Of a DNA stretch of 19,650 nt, positions 7,695 to 16,601 are shown piece by piece. A program made the position numbers and the translations under genes. Source of the stretch: an uncultured Bacteroidales bacterium. GTDB taxonomy: Bacteria > Bacteroidota > Bacteroidia > Bacteroidales > Paludibacteraceae. Under the pieces are notes generated by a model. The model was given only the letters and a program-made list of their open reading frames with translations. It searched no databases and was not told where the DNA came from. The stretch covers positions 1-19,650 of the forward strand of contig CAMHEP010000015.1 in NCBI GenBank assembly GCA_946184195.1, given 5' to 3'. Within the stretch, counting starts at the first letter, position 1. The number at the start of each line of letters is the position of its first letter.

Positions 7695-8876
7695 ATGAAA
7701 AACTATGCGTTGTTACTGATAGTGCTGGTGTCGGGATGGTTAGTCTCATGCAACACCGTAGAACCGGAGATGTCCGCCAGTGCCGATAAAAAGAAAGTAT
7801 CTAACCTCCATTACACCAACGAGGGAAGAACTGTTTATCTCACATGGGACATAGATGCAGATTCCACCATGTGTGGAGTGCAGATTGCGCGCAATGGCGA
7901 AAACCCGATTAATGTGGATGGTCTCATTACATCCTATACAGTGAAACACGTCACTCCGAATCAGGATGTCCTTTATACGGTTAAAATACGTTATAAAGAC
8001 TCCATCGTCTCGGAGGGTGTGTCTGTGCGCGTACACATCAATTACAATCTGCCTGTTTATGCCGGCTACGTGATGAGTGTTGGGTCAATAGCTGACCTGC
8101 CCGACGATGATGAGCGGGCTGCTGCCGAATGGTTCGACCGCACGTATGTACAGCAGAACCGAGGACGCTTTATTCCGATAGGTGAGGTGGGCAACATCAA
8201 CTTGGACGAGATAGCGTGCCTATGGATACATATAGACCGCCAAGGTATGCCGTTAGGATGGCAGAACCTGACGGGAGGCTATAGCGACCCAACCTTTGTG
8301 AGTAACCTACGGGCATACGTAGAGGAAGGCGGTAATCTATACCTATCGACACACGCCACGCAACTAGTGGTCGCCATCGGCCGTATCACGGAAGCGCAGC
8401 GACCTGTGGAGTTCTCCTCCGGTCAAGGCGGATGGGGTGCCGACGTATGGACGATGAATGCCTATTTGGGTGCCGGAGACTCTATCAACTACGATCGACG
8501 GGGACATGCATTCTTTGAAGGCATGAAATTGGATTACTTCAATAACTACAAGTACACCTCCTTCCCAATGGTTTCTGCCGGTGTCCGTGAAGACCATAAC
8601 TGCTTATGGAACCTAAAGGATATCAAGTTCACCACCGGATCGAACGACATTCGCAAATGGGAGTTGGCTACCAAGTCAACCGCCCTCGCAACATGGGGAC
8701 AGAACACCTCACTGAATTACTTGGGACTGGTAGATTTCGCCATCTCGGGGGACTATCGTGGACGTATCGTGGCAATGGGATTGGGGTGCTATGAGTGGGC
8801 TAAACAGGACGGTAACAGCTATCAGTACCAGATTGAAAAATTGACCGAGAATATTATTGAATCACTGCGTAAATGA
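7695..8876 (+). CDS. SusE-position surface lipoprotein with Fn3-like and DUF4960-like domains
   Basis: Likely surface fructan-binding protein, 393 residues. Lipobox L-V-S-C (Cys19). Residues about 33-117 look like an Fn3/Ig-like sandwich (VYLTWDIDADS, DVLYTVKIRYKDS). About 120-392 is a DUF4960-like domain with W-I-H-I-D-R (177-182), G-G-N-L-Y-L-S-T-H-A-T, D-H-N-C (300-303), GLVDF and GRIVAMG. From memory, the protein at the same position in the B. thetaiotaomicron levan locus (BT1761, a surface glycan-binding protein) carries DUF4960, which supports the role; I could not check this. The L-x-x-Y-V-x-x-G-G-N-L-Y-L segment looks like a Rossmann/amidotransferase-like fold, unlike usual SusE/F proteins. 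Its stop overlaps the next start (ATGA). Confidence 0.8.
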   Translation: MKNYALLLIVLVSGWLVSCNTVEPEMSASADKKKVSNLHYTNEGRTVYLTWDIDADSTMCGVQIARNGENPINVDGLITSYTVKHVTPNQDVLYTVKIRYKDSIVSEGVSVRVHINYNLPVYAGYVMSVGSIADLPDDDERAAAEWFDRTYVQQNRGRFIPIGEVGNINLDEIACLWIHIDRQGMPLGWQNLTGGYSDPTFVSNLRAYVEEGGNLYLSTHATQLVVAIGRITEAQRPVEFSSGQGGWGADVWTMNAYLGAGDSINYDRRGHAFFEGMKLDYFNNYKYTSFPMVSAGVREDHNCLWNLKDIKFTTGSNDIRKWELATKSTALATWGQNTSLNYLGLVDFAISGDYRGRIVAMGLGCYEWAKQDGNSYQYQIEKLTENIIESLRK

Positions 8877-11410
8877 TAATTGACAAAATGACATATACTT
8901 CCTTCGTACATCGTGCATTAGCCCTTTGTACTTTGCTCTTTGTCACTTCATACCTTTCTGCACAGGTGTACATGCCGCTTGAGATCCGAAACGGCATGAC
9001 GCAGGAAATGACGAGTGGCATGCAGGTACCGGTACATGGTTTCCGCACACCTATCAGCATACCTGCAGCAGTAGGGAACGGATTCCGGACAGACGGCTAT
9101 TCCAGTTATATTGAGATGCCCATCAACGGACTAATAAAGAATAATGCTTTAGGCGTCAATATGCGGGACTCTGTGGTATCAACTCTGACCATCAGTTTTT
9201 GGTGTGCCATTGAGACTTACCCGATGATGACAGTGGGCACGATGACGCCCGCCGTGCAACTGTATACGGATATATTAGGCAATATTGACGACAAGAAGCA
9301 TACCGGTTTTGCCTTCCAACTGAGCAACCAAGGACGATTCCGGTTCCGCTGTTATTCAAGCGGATGGGAGGTAATGTGCGATGGCGGAGATACTAAACTA
9401 TGGTGGAATCAGTGGCATCATCTAGTGGCTACCATCGACGGATATAACCAAGAGATACATTTCTATGACAACGGCGTTGAGGTTGCCGGTACGGGGTGTA
9501 TGTACGACGCAACCATCGGTGAGAAAGATCTTGTGATAGGCAAGAGCGTTAACGATACCGTGATGGATGGTATGTTCAACCTCAACTATTTCAATGGTAT
9601 CATTGATGAGGTTCGTATTGACACAGGAATTTGGGCAATGAGTGATATAGCAGCGAGTGTGCCGCAGCATGAGGTGGATTTCAATGTGCCGATGGAGGCA
9701 TACGCAGAGGACTTGTGCCGCCCTCGATACCATGGCATGCCCTCACAAGGTTGGACCAACGAGTCACATGGTATGGCATATAATGATGGTAAATATCACG
9801 TCTTCTTCCAGAAGAATGGTAATGGTCCTTACATGGCGCGGCTGCACTGGGGACATATATCTTCACCCGATTTATGCCACTGGCATGAGGACGTGGTAGC
9901 GCTGATGCCTGATCAGGACTATGACATCAAGGGATGTTGGTCCGGCTGCATTGTTCGCGACGATGAGATAACGGGAGGTGAGCCATGGGCGCTATATTCC
10001 GCTATCGGCAATCGTGAGAGTTTTAATGCCGAGAATCCCGACGATGGCAGCCACTGCGAACTTATGTTTGCATCGCCCAAAGACCCTGCGCTCAGATATT
10101 GGCATAAACAGGCACAACCCGGGATTTGCTGTTCTTTCCGTGAGGACTTCCGTGACCCCTATTTCTTCCGCGCAAACGGTCGACCCTATATCATTGCCGG
10201 ATGCAGTAATAACGGATTAGGAATAGCGACACTGCATCGCTACGAGGGGAATAACAGGTGGAGTAGTGACGGTGATATATTCTTCAGTGAAGGACCATTG
10301 GCTGATGCTGGTAACTTCTGGGAGATGCCGAATGTCACACCGTTCGGGGACAATCGTTGGGTCTTTACCTGTACCCCCATGGCTACTTCCTACGGTGTAC
10401 GATGCCTGTATTGGATTGGAGGCATTGATGGAGCCGGACATTTTAATGCTTGGCAAGGACCGCAGACTATCGAACTGCCGGGTATGGCGAAGGATGGATT
10501 CGGATTGCTCTCACCTACCATCTTACAGAGGGATGGACGTACCATCGTCCTGGGTATTGTGCCCGATAAAGCCAGCACCACACTCAATTACACTGCCGGA
10601 TATGCGCATCTGTACTCCTTCCCCAGAGAATGGAGATTAGACGGTGAAGGGAACTTATGCCAATCGCCTTTCGAAGGTCTATTCGCTCTTCGCACACCCG
10701 AGCGCGTGGTCAAGTCCTCACTTCATGTGACGGAAGATACTATCATCAATCTTGCTCCTGTGGAGGGACGTTCCGTAGAGTTATGCACCTCCTTTATCAT
10801 AGGAGAAGCACAAGTAGGATTCACGCTTCTCAAAAATTCATACGGAGGCATGCATGTCTATATAGACCCGACGGAGCAAAAACTGATTGTCGACATGACC
10901 TCCATTGGTCGACGTGCTAACGACATAGGAGTCTTTGATGGGGTCTATAGCAGCATCATACCATCAGGATTACCTCAAGGATCCACATGCAAACTGGATG
11001 TTTTCTTCGACCACTCCATTCTGGATATCTTTATTAATGACCGATATGCCACATCCATCCGAGTCTTCCCGTATGACTATACAGCCAACGGTTGCGAGTT
11101 TTACGTAGAGGGCGGCGAAGCACAGATTACTTCCCTTGAAGCATATGGTTTGGGCGAGATAACCCATCATTCCTTAACGGATGCTGAAGATATTCAACAG
11201 GACGATCCTGCATTACTTATTCAGGGCAAGGAGGTATATTATGATGCGTCTGCTCCGTCTATACTCCGTGTCTATGATAACGTGGGTCGTCTTTTGCAAG
11301 CGCAACCTGTGCAAGGAAAAGGTTCTATCACCATATCCGGCAAAGGGTATGTGCTTGTCAGTCTCTCAAACACTATTCAATATATTACAAAAACTGCAAT
11401 GATATTATGA
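8873..11410 (+). CDS. Secreted GH32 fructan hydrolase with N-terminal LamG domain and E in place of the nucleophile Asp
   Basis: Probably cleaves beta-fructans outside the cytoplasm; 845 residues. The ATG at 8873 overlaps the previous stop; ATG 8888 is an alternative. Signal peptide ends L-S-A-Q near residue 31. About 75-260 is a LamG/concanavalin-like domain (LTISFWCAIE, NGVEVAGT, FNGIIDEVRI). The GH32 five-blade propeller spans about 280-640 and its beta-sandwich about 650-790 (DHSILDIFIND). Catalytic sites: W-T-N-E-S-H-G (294-300) where WMNDPNG is usual, so Glu297 stands for the nucleophile Asp; F-R-D-P with Asp428; W-E-M-P with acid/base Glu484. A W-x-N-E-x-H-G branch of GH32 exists among Bacteroidota (memory), so it may be active. 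The last 45 residues resemble a T9SS type A tail (LRVYDNVGRLL). Confidence 0.88.
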   Translation: MIIDKMTYTSFVHRALALCTLLFVTSYLSAQVYMPLEIRNGMTQEMTSGMQVPVHGFRTPISIPAAVGNGFRTDGYSSYIEMPINGLIKNNALGVNMRDSVVSTLTISFWCAIETYPMMTVGTMTPAVQLYTDILGNIDDKKHTGFAFQLSNQGRFRFRCYSSGWEVMCDGGDTKLWWNQWHHLVATIDGYNQEIHFYDNGVEVAGTGCMYDATIGEKDLVIGKSVNDTVMDGMFNLNYFNGIIDEVRIDTGIWAMSDIAASVPQHEVDFNVPMEAYAEDLCRPRYHGMPSQGWTNESHGMAYNDGKYHVFFQKNGNGPYMARLHWGHISSPDLCHWHEDVVALMPDQDYDIKGCWSGCIVRDDEITGGEPWALYSAIGNRESFNAENPDDGSHCELMFASPKDPALRYWHKQAQPGICCSFREDFRDPYFFRANGRPYIIAGCSNNGLGIATLHRYEGNNRWSSDGDIFFSEGPLADAGNFWEMPNVTPFGDNRWVFTCTPMATSYGVRCLYWIGGIDGAGHFNAWQGPQTIELPGMAKDGFGLLSPTILQRDGRTIVLGIVPDKASTTLNYTAGYAHLYSFPREWRLDGEGNLCQSPFEGLFALRTPERVVKSSLHVTEDTIINLAPVEGRSVELCTSFIIGEAQVGFTLLKNSYGGMHVYIDPTEQKLIVDMTSIGRRANDIGVFDGVYSSIIPSGLPQGSTCKLDVFFDHSILDIFINDRYATSIRVFPYDYTANGCEFYVEGGEAQITSLEAYGLGEITHHSLTDAEDIQQDDPALLIQGKEVYYDASAPSILRVYDNVGRLLQAQPVQGKGSITISGKGYVLVSLSNTIQYITKTAMIL
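8922..8942 (+). repeat. Degenerate TACTTTG heptamers in the GH32 signal-peptide coding region
   Basis: Three adjacent heptamers CCCTTTG (8922-8928), TACTTTG (8929-8935) and CTCTTTG (8936-8942) encode part of the hydrophobic signal core. They look like a decayed form of the perfect array at 12517-12544 in the other GH32 gene. Confidence 0.5.
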
Positions 11411-12498
11411 GACATACAACGTTACCCATCATTTTTACAGTCTGTACCTTATCTCTCAGTATATTGCTCAACGCGTGCAAGGCTTCTGCCAAACAAGAAG
11501 AGCCGTCTCAGCCGGAGACAGGTGACAACCAATGGGATAACCCCACCGAACTTCCCTACGCAGCGGAAGAGCAGATAGCCTTTTTGTCACTCTACGCTAC
11601 CCCCGAGCAACTCATCGCGGAAGGAGATGACGATGAAGCATGCGCATGGATATGGATGCATGCCACCTTTCCCAATGCTATATTCTTACCTTTTGAGCAG
11701 ATTAAATCGCATACCCTGGATTCCATTAGAGTCCTATTCTGGTTGCGAGATGTAGAGACCGGTAAGATTGAGGATGTGACCACCATCCCGGAACCGGCAA
11801 AGGCAGCAGCAGACGAAATAACCGAGTGGTACAGGGCGGGAGGTAATATCATCCTTTGGGGACATGCGGTGTTATATATTGAGAATCTGGGCAGACTGCC
11901 CGAAGGTACTTACACAGATTCCAAGCATGAATGGTCATGCGGATGCAGCACCGGACACCTCGACTTAGGGCATTGGCTGATGTCGGTACAATTGTTCCCT
12001 GGAGGAAAATTCAAAAAAGACCATTCAACTCATCCGCTTTTCAAGGATATTCCTATCTATACGGATAATAACATAAGGGGATTTATGGTAAAAGGTCCCG
12101 GATGGACAGAAGACCATAACTGCGTTTTCTTTAATTATCCACACGAGATAACAGGACGCAGCTGGCAAGCTGAAATATGTTATACACTCCTCAAGGATTA
12201 CTATGGTATCACTCCGCTTGCCACGTGGGATTCGCAAATATCATGGGTGTCGCAACTTAACGTATACGAACTAAAAAAAGGTAATACGGACTACCGTGGT
12301 CGAGCTATCTGCATTGGCAACGGCGGATGCGAATTTTCTATGAAGAATTATCGTCAGGTAGGCACAGACGGTGATGGACACCCCGTTTATGAGACATCCT
12401 CGGATCTCTCCGTACATCCGCATAACAATATGTATCAGGATAATATTTTATTGATGGCACGCAATGCTATCAACTATATGCGCAATGGAAATGAATAA
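11407..12498 (+). CDS. Lipoprotein with a single divergent DUF4960-like domain
   Basis: Unknown function, 363 residues; likely a surface fructan-binding accessory protein. Signal with lipobox L-N-A-C (Cys24). No Fn3-like domain; about 45-355 is a diverged relative of the DUF4960-like domain in the neighbours. The counterpart of the WIHIDR motif is weak (VLFWLRDVET), but W-Y-R-A-G-G-N-I-I-L-W-G-H-A, E-D-H-N-C-V-F (Asp236 to Cys239), TPLATWDSQ and the GRAICIGNGG end motif are kept. Its start overlaps the previous stop as ATGA, and its end overlaps the next start by 8 bp. It sits between the two GH32 genes, so it is probably made together with them. Confidence 0.7.
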   Translation: MRHTTLPIIFTVCTLSLSILLNACKASAKQEEPSQPETGDNQWDNPTELPYAAEEQIAFLSLYATPEQLIAEGDDDEACAWIWMHATFPNAIFLPFEQIKSHTLDSIRVLFWLRDVETGKIEDVTTIPEPAKAAADEITEWYRAGGNIILWGHAVLYIENLGRLPEGTYTDSKHEWSCGCSTGHLDLGHWLMSVQLFPGGKFKKDHSTHPLFKDIPIYTDNNIRGFMVKGPGWTEDHNCVFFNYPHEITGRSWQAEICYTLLKDYYGITPLATWDSQISWVSQLNVYELKKGNTDYRGRAICIGNGGCEFSMKNYRQVGTDGDGHPVYETSSDLSVHPHNNMYQDNILLMARNAINYMRNGNE

Positions 12499-14047
12499 CT
12501 ACAAATCCTTTCTTGGTACTTTGTACTTTGTACTTTGTACTTTGTTCATAGCTTGTTCAGGCCATACTAAGACCGACGAACCTACCCTGCCGCCTGTGCA
12601 GCAAGATACAACAAGTGAGAATACACCTCAGGCAGTATCTCCTACCCTACGCCCCGAGCAGTATCGCCCGCAGGTGCATTACACTCCTCATCATAATTGG
12701 AGCAATGACCCGAATGGACTCTTCTACAAAGACGGCGTGTGGCATCTTTACTATCAATTTAACCCGAACGGCATTGAGTGTGATTTCGGTGGAATGAGTT
12801 GGGGACATGCATCCTCTACCGACCTTATGCATTGGCAGGAAAAGAGTCCTGTGCTCTATCCCGATCACATGGGAGCCATGTACTCAGGATGTAGCGTCGT
12901 GGATAAGGACAACAAAGCCGGCTTCGGATACGGAGCGGTGCTCGCTTATTATACGGCATCAGCAGAAAAACAGGTCATCTGTCTTGCTGTCAGTACAGAT
13001 GGAGGGGAGACGTTTAACAAATATGACCATAGCCCTATTGTACCCTCTACGGGCTTAGTTAACTTCCGTGACCCCAAAGTGGTGTACGATCCCCATCGTG
13101 GACGATGGACTATGCTGGTAGCCAGAGGTTGGGATTTGGGTGCTGAGATATGGCATAGTTATAACCTCATGCAATGGGATTTCGACGGCATCTTCCGCGT
13201 CAATATCGAACGCTGCAACATGAGTCAGTGGGAATGTTGCGACCTGATGTATTTCGCCGAGGCGGACAAATGGGTGGCAGTGGTCAGTATCAATCCAAAC
13301 GGCTATATCACGGGGTCATCAACGATGTATTTCGTCGGCTCATTCGATGGTGTCACCTTTACCCCCGACAACGATGACTATCCCCGTTGGTTGGACTACG
13401 GAGCCGACTGCTATGCCGGTGTTACATTCGATAATGCACCCGACGGTCGTAAAGTAATGATTGCATGGATGAACAATTGGGATTATGCTCCTTTGTGCCC
13501 CCCTACAATGTGGAAAGGCGCTTACACACTGCCGCGCGAACTATCCTTGCGACAGATAGGTTCGCATTGGGTATTGTGCTCTGAGCCTGTTAAAGAGTTG
13601 GATGCTCTGGCAGGAGCATGGAAAGAGGCAGCGACCGCAATGGAGAACATAGGCGGTGACTATGCCGATGCATGGGAAACGAAAATCACGTTGTCGCTTT
13701 CCAACGATGCTACCATCACACTCTCCAATAAATACGGAAACAAATATGTCATCCGCGTGGATGCCCAACAACGTATCATCTATTGCGACAGAGGCGGCAA
13801 AACGGGAGAATTCAATTTCAGCACACTCTTTGCCGTTCCTTCCATGAGCGCACCAATTGAAGGAAACGAACAATATATAACGTTGGATATTGTGGTGGAC
13901 CAAAGCAGCGTAGAACTATTTGCCGGAGAAGGAAGCACTTGCTTCACCAACACCGTCTATCCACGTAGCATATATCGCAACATAACGGTGGATGGTGAGG
14001 TACAAGAGATGAAAGTACGAACGCTCGAGACAATCTGGAAACAATGA
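12491..14047 (+). CDS. GH32 fructan hydrolase, lipoprotein
   Basis: Beta-fructofuranosidase-family enzyme (levanase, inulinase or fructosidase), about 519 residues. I choose ATG 12491, overlapping the previous stop by 8 bp; 12485 and 12464 are in-frame alternatives. Lipoprotein signal ends F-I-A-C (Cys22). The catalytic set is complete: W-S-N-D-P-N-G with nucleophile Asp73, F-R-D-P with Asp194, and W-E-C-C-D-L with acid/base Glu248 (the usual form is WECPDLF). W-M-N-N-W-D-Y further on and a C-terminal beta-sandwich (VDQSSVELFAGEGSTCFTN) complete the family layout. As a lipoprotein in a Sus-type locus it is probably on the surface and could be the endo-acting enzyme, like BT1760 of the levan locus; endo or exo action cannot be read from the sequence. 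Confidence 0.92.
   Translation: MNNYKSFLGTLYFVLCTLFIACSGHTKTDEPTLPPVQQDTTSENTPQAVSPTLRPEQYRPQVHYTPHHNWSNDPNGLFYKDGVWHLYYQFNPNGIECDFGGMSWGHASSTDLMHWQEKSPVLYPDHMGAMYSGCSVVDKDNKAGFGYGAVLAYYTASAEKQVICLAVSTDGGETFNKYDHSPIVPSTGLVNFRDPKVVYDPHRGRWTMLVARGWDLGAEIWHSYNLMQWDFDGIFRVNIERCNMSQWECCDLMYFAEADKWVAVVSINPNGYITGSSTMYFVGSFDGVTFTPDNDDYPRWLDYGADCYAGVTFDNAPDGRKVMIAWMNNWDYAPLCPPTMWKGAYTLPRELSLRQIGSHWVLCSEPVKELDALAGAWKEAATAMENIGGDYADAWETKITLSLSNDATITLSNKYGNKYVIRVDAQQRIIYCDRGGKTGEFNFSTLFAVPSMSAPIEGNEQYITLDIVVDQSSVELFAGEGSTCFTNTVYPRSIYRNITVDGEVQEMKVRTLETIWKQ
12517..12544 (+). repeat. Four perfect TACTTTG heptamers inside the GH32 lipoprotein signal
   Basis: TACTTTG occurs four times in a row (12517-12523, 12524-12530, 12531-12537, 12538-12544), encoding the signal core around L-Y-F-V-L-C-T-L-F. 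Because the unit is 7 bp, gain or loss of one copy would shift the frame right after the start codon. Confidence 0.9.
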
Positions 14048-14077
14048 AACATATTTAATTTATAAGTTTTTTATCCT

Positions 14078-16456
14078 ATGAAAAAAGTTTTCTTATTTAT
14101 TGGTCTGTGCTTCTGCATGGTCATACAGGCCAAAGTAGCATTTTTAGTGCCTGCTGCTGATACAGACATTCTATCAATGCAGTATGAGCATTATGTGACA
14201 AACGATAACGGTATACCACGTCAGTGGGAGCAAAGTCCCGAACGACGCGCATGGAACTGGTTCAACGAATGGTTTGTTGCTTCGGGTGAAGGACAGTTTA
14301 TCTGCTTGAACGATTTGGCGAATATCCCATCTGATATCCACACCATCTGGATATATGTGGATAGAGTCGATTTTAATACCGACGCCTTCGATGCCTTGTT
14401 CGCCGGTCATATCAACGAGCTGCAGGCTTTTGTCAACAACGGAGGTTCTCTCTTCCTCTGCAAACAAGCCACACGGCTAGAGAAAGACCTTGTTGGCGCT
14501 ACCGATAGACAGGGACAGGTCATAGTGCCCGACTATAACGATGGCAACTACCAGGGCGCAGCTACTTGGGGCGTCGACTATCGTTTTGAGTTCCCCGATG
14601 ATGTGGTGTGGTCGAATGCTGAACATCCTGTCTTCAAATACGCTCCCTACAAAGACGATAATTATGCCGAACTCATTTGGACAAACGGGGGCATGCTCAC
14701 CGACCATAACTGCGGCTTGGGCATTGGTGCTATGGATATGGATAGCGTGAAGGATGTAACCGGATTGACCGCTTTCCAGAACCGCAACCATTGTAAAGTG
14801 CTTGGCGCATGGGCAAACGGTGAAGGATGCCACTACGGGGGAGTCATCGAGTTCCTGCCTACCGCTAACCGAACGGGAACAGTGATAACCATGGGCTTGG
14901 CTGCCTATTCGTGGATTAACAACAACGCTGGTAACGGTTGGGTGAACACACAAGTGATTACACGCAGTACTCTTCGTTATCTGGAGAGCCTCCATACAAA
15001 TGCAGGCCATGCCTCAATAGCCTATCTGCTACCCTCCTCTATTCCCTCACTATCAGGTTGGTACGATGGCGAACAGCCCGAATACAATGCGGCTGTGTGG
15101 TTCCGTGATAACTATGTCAATACGGGGAAAGGACGCTTCGTCAACGTAGAAGAACTGACTGACCTCGTGGCGAAAGGAGTGACTACCCTATGGGTCAATA
15201 TCGAACGTATCGGTATTTCTACTGAAGACGGATTACTCATCGATTACCCCAATAAACTGAAAACCTACATACAAGCCGGCGGTGATGTGCTGCTTACCAA
15301 GCAGGCCACCTACCTTGCCTATTCCATGGGACGTATCGACTATGCGCCGGCGTTCAACTCCTCGCCCGATTATACCACCGACGACCGCGGACAACTCCGC
15401 TCCATCCAAACAGTCATGGGATTGAGTGATTGCGTGGCTGAAACCGATCGCTTGGATATGAGTGCACACCCCATATTCAACAATATGCTCTGTTATTGGG
15501 ATACCAAGAGCATGTTCTTCGTTGCACCGGAGTGCAAGAAAACCTATGATTATTGCTCGTGGACCGACTATTTCCGTGCTGCGGAAGAGGATACGCACTA
15601 TGATAACTGCCTGCTGCAACGCGTGAGAGATTTTGAAACGGATTGGCATGCGACACTCCTCGCAACACAAGGCGGTATAGGCGATTATTGCTTTAGTAAT
15701 ATCATCCTCTTCAACGCTACCGAGCAATGGGCAGGACGAATCTTGACCATCGGATCCGCGGCGTACCAATGGGGAACAAGTAATAATAATGTGGAGCGTC
15801 AGAACTTGACCACACTGACCGCTAACTGCCTCGCATGGCTGGCAGGCGAAACGGCAGAGGAACAACTTTACACCCGCGATGTGACGATTGGCGAATATGG
15901 CACCATATGCTTTGACTATGCTGTCTCAGCAAACAATATATCCGGCGCAGAGATGTACGAGATATACTCGTTTGACCCCACCGGAGACTCTGTCATATTA
16001 ACTAAAGTAAGTAGCATGGAGCCGGGTAAACCCTATCTCTATTATGCAACGGATTCTCAGATTCAACTTCGCTATAACGGTATGCGCGAGGAAGCCAAAC
16101 AGCATAACGGACTCATCGGTTTTATTGGTTGGACAGAAACAGATACACACACTGTGGAAGAAGGCTATTATATAGTAGACGATAATATGTTACAGAGGGT
16201 AGATGCGCAAAACCCGGCCGTGCTATCACCCCGATATGCCTATGTCGACATAACGGCTATTCCTGCCTATGTGGAGATGCCGGAAGCAGACTATAAGATG
16301 ATAACCTATAGAGCTAATCCTACCGCTGTAGAACAAACCTTCAGCAATGATATGCAGACCGGCATATATGATTTATTGGGACGCAAAATACTTGCTCCTG
16401 AAGCCCCGGGTATATACATCATCAATGGGCAGAGAACTTTTGTCGCCGTACCTTAA
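14078..16456 (+). CDS. Secreted protein with two tandem DUF4960-like domains
   Basis: Unknown function, 792 residues; likely binds or processes fructan outside the cell. Signal peptide 1-18 (MVIQA), no lipobox. Domain 1, about 19-307: W-I-Y-V-D-R (from 91), G-G-S-L-F-L-C-K-Q-A-T, D-H-N-C (209-212), GGVIEFLP. Domain 2, about 311-590: L-W-V-N-I-E-R (Trp372), G-G-D-V-L-L-T-K-Q-A-T, but Y-D-N-C (Cys511) instead of D-x-N-C. About 594-745 is a module shared with the C-terminal part of the 16602 gene product (YGTICF, VSSMEPGKPYLYY, NGLIGFIG, YAYVDITAI). The tail has I-Y-D-L-L-G-R and PGIYIINGQR, like a shortened T9SS type A sorting tail. The 30-bp gap upstream shows no promoter, so it is probably the last gene of the susC operon. 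Confidence 0.72.
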   Translation: MKKVFLFIGLCFCMVIQAKVAFLVPAADTDILSMQYEHYVTNDNGIPRQWEQSPERRAWNWFNEWFVASGEGQFICLNDLANIPSDIHTIWIYVDRVDFNTDAFDALFAGHINELQAFVNNGGSLFLCKQATRLEKDLVGATDRQGQVIVPDYNDGNYQGAATWGVDYRFEFPDDVVWSNAEHPVFKYAPYKDDNYAELIWTNGGMLTDHNCGLGIGAMDMDSVKDVTGLTAFQNRNHCKVLGAWANGEGCHYGGVIEFLPTANRTGTVITMGLAAYSWINNNAGNGWVNTQVITRSTLRYLESLHTNAGHASIAYLLPSSIPSLSGWYDGEQPEYNAAVWFRDNYVNTGKGRFVNVEELTDLVAKGVTTLWVNIERIGISTEDGLLIDYPNKLKTYIQAGGDVLLTKQATYLAYSMGRIDYAPAFNSSPDYTTDDRGQLRSIQTVMGLSDCVAETDRLDMSAHPIFNNMLCYWDTKSMFFVAPECKKTYDYCSWTDYFRAAEEDTHYDNCLLQRVRDFETDWHATLLATQGGIGDYCFSNIILFNATEQWAGRILTIGSAAYQWGTSNNNVERQNLTTLTANCLAWLAGETAEEQLYTRDVTIGEYGTICFDYAVSANNISGAEMYEIYSFDPTGDSVILTKVSSMEPGKPYLYYATDSQIQLRYNGMREEAKQHNGLIGFIGWTETDTHTVEEGYYIVDDNMLQRVDAQNPAVLSPRYAYVDITAIPAYVEMPEADYKMITYRANPTAVEQTFSNDMQTGIYDLLGRKILAPEAPGIYIINGQRTFVAVP

Positions 16457-16467
16457 TACGATATAAT

Positions 16468-16524
16468 TGTTGCAAAATATGCTATTTTTGTTGCGCTGCA
16501 ACATCAGTGGCATATTTTGCAACA
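16468..16524. promoter_or_regulatory. 57-bp operator-like dyad element, copy 2
   Basis: TGTTGC (16468-16473), TGTTGC (16489-16494), GCAACA (16498-16503), GCAACA (16519-16524): the same four half-sites and 21-bp steps as the copy at 2794, with all four perfect here. The outer arms form a 14-bp perfect inverted repeat, TGTTGCAAAATATG / CATATTTTGCAACA. It ends 6 bp before the -33 box at 16531, exactly as in copy 1. Its long symmetry could also form a hairpin that slows read-through from the operon upstream, but no U-run follows. Confidence 0.78.
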
Positions 16525-16530
16525 TGCGTA

Positions 16531-16562
16531 TTTGCGTACGTGCATAGAATATTGTATTTTTG
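16531..16562 (+). promoter_or_regulatory. Promoter of the 16602 gene
   Basis: TTTG (16531-16534), 20 bases, TATTTTTG (16555-16562): Bacteroidota consensus with the same spacing as the susC promoter. Transcription would start near 16569, about 33 nt before the ATG. Confidence 0.8.
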
Positions 16563-16601
16563 CAGCGTGAAAACTATTATTAACCCTTAATTTATAATGC
16601 A

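Noticed and set aside
10266..10640. 124-residue plus-strand ORF inside the first GH32 gene
   Set aside because: It lies in another frame over the catalytic domain and shows no protein-like pattern.
12464..12490. Earlier ATG start for the second GH32 gene
   Set aside because: It would add residues in front of the signal peptide and overlap the previous gene by 35 bp; ATG 12491 gives a usual coupled overlap.
14048..14077. Separate promoter for the 14078 gene
   Set aside because: No TAnnTTTG box or 57-bp element was found; the gap is only AT-rich.
15233..15865. 210-residue minus-strand ORF inside the 14078 gene
   Set aside because: Fully opposite a well-supported domain-containing gene; Cys/His-rich composition typical of a reverse-frame shadow. 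The same holds for 14477-15010, 18966-19472 and 13541-13903.
16468..16524. Intrinsic terminator of the susC operon
   Set aside because: No U-run follows, and the same element sits upstream of susC with fixed spacing to the promoter, which fits an operator better.
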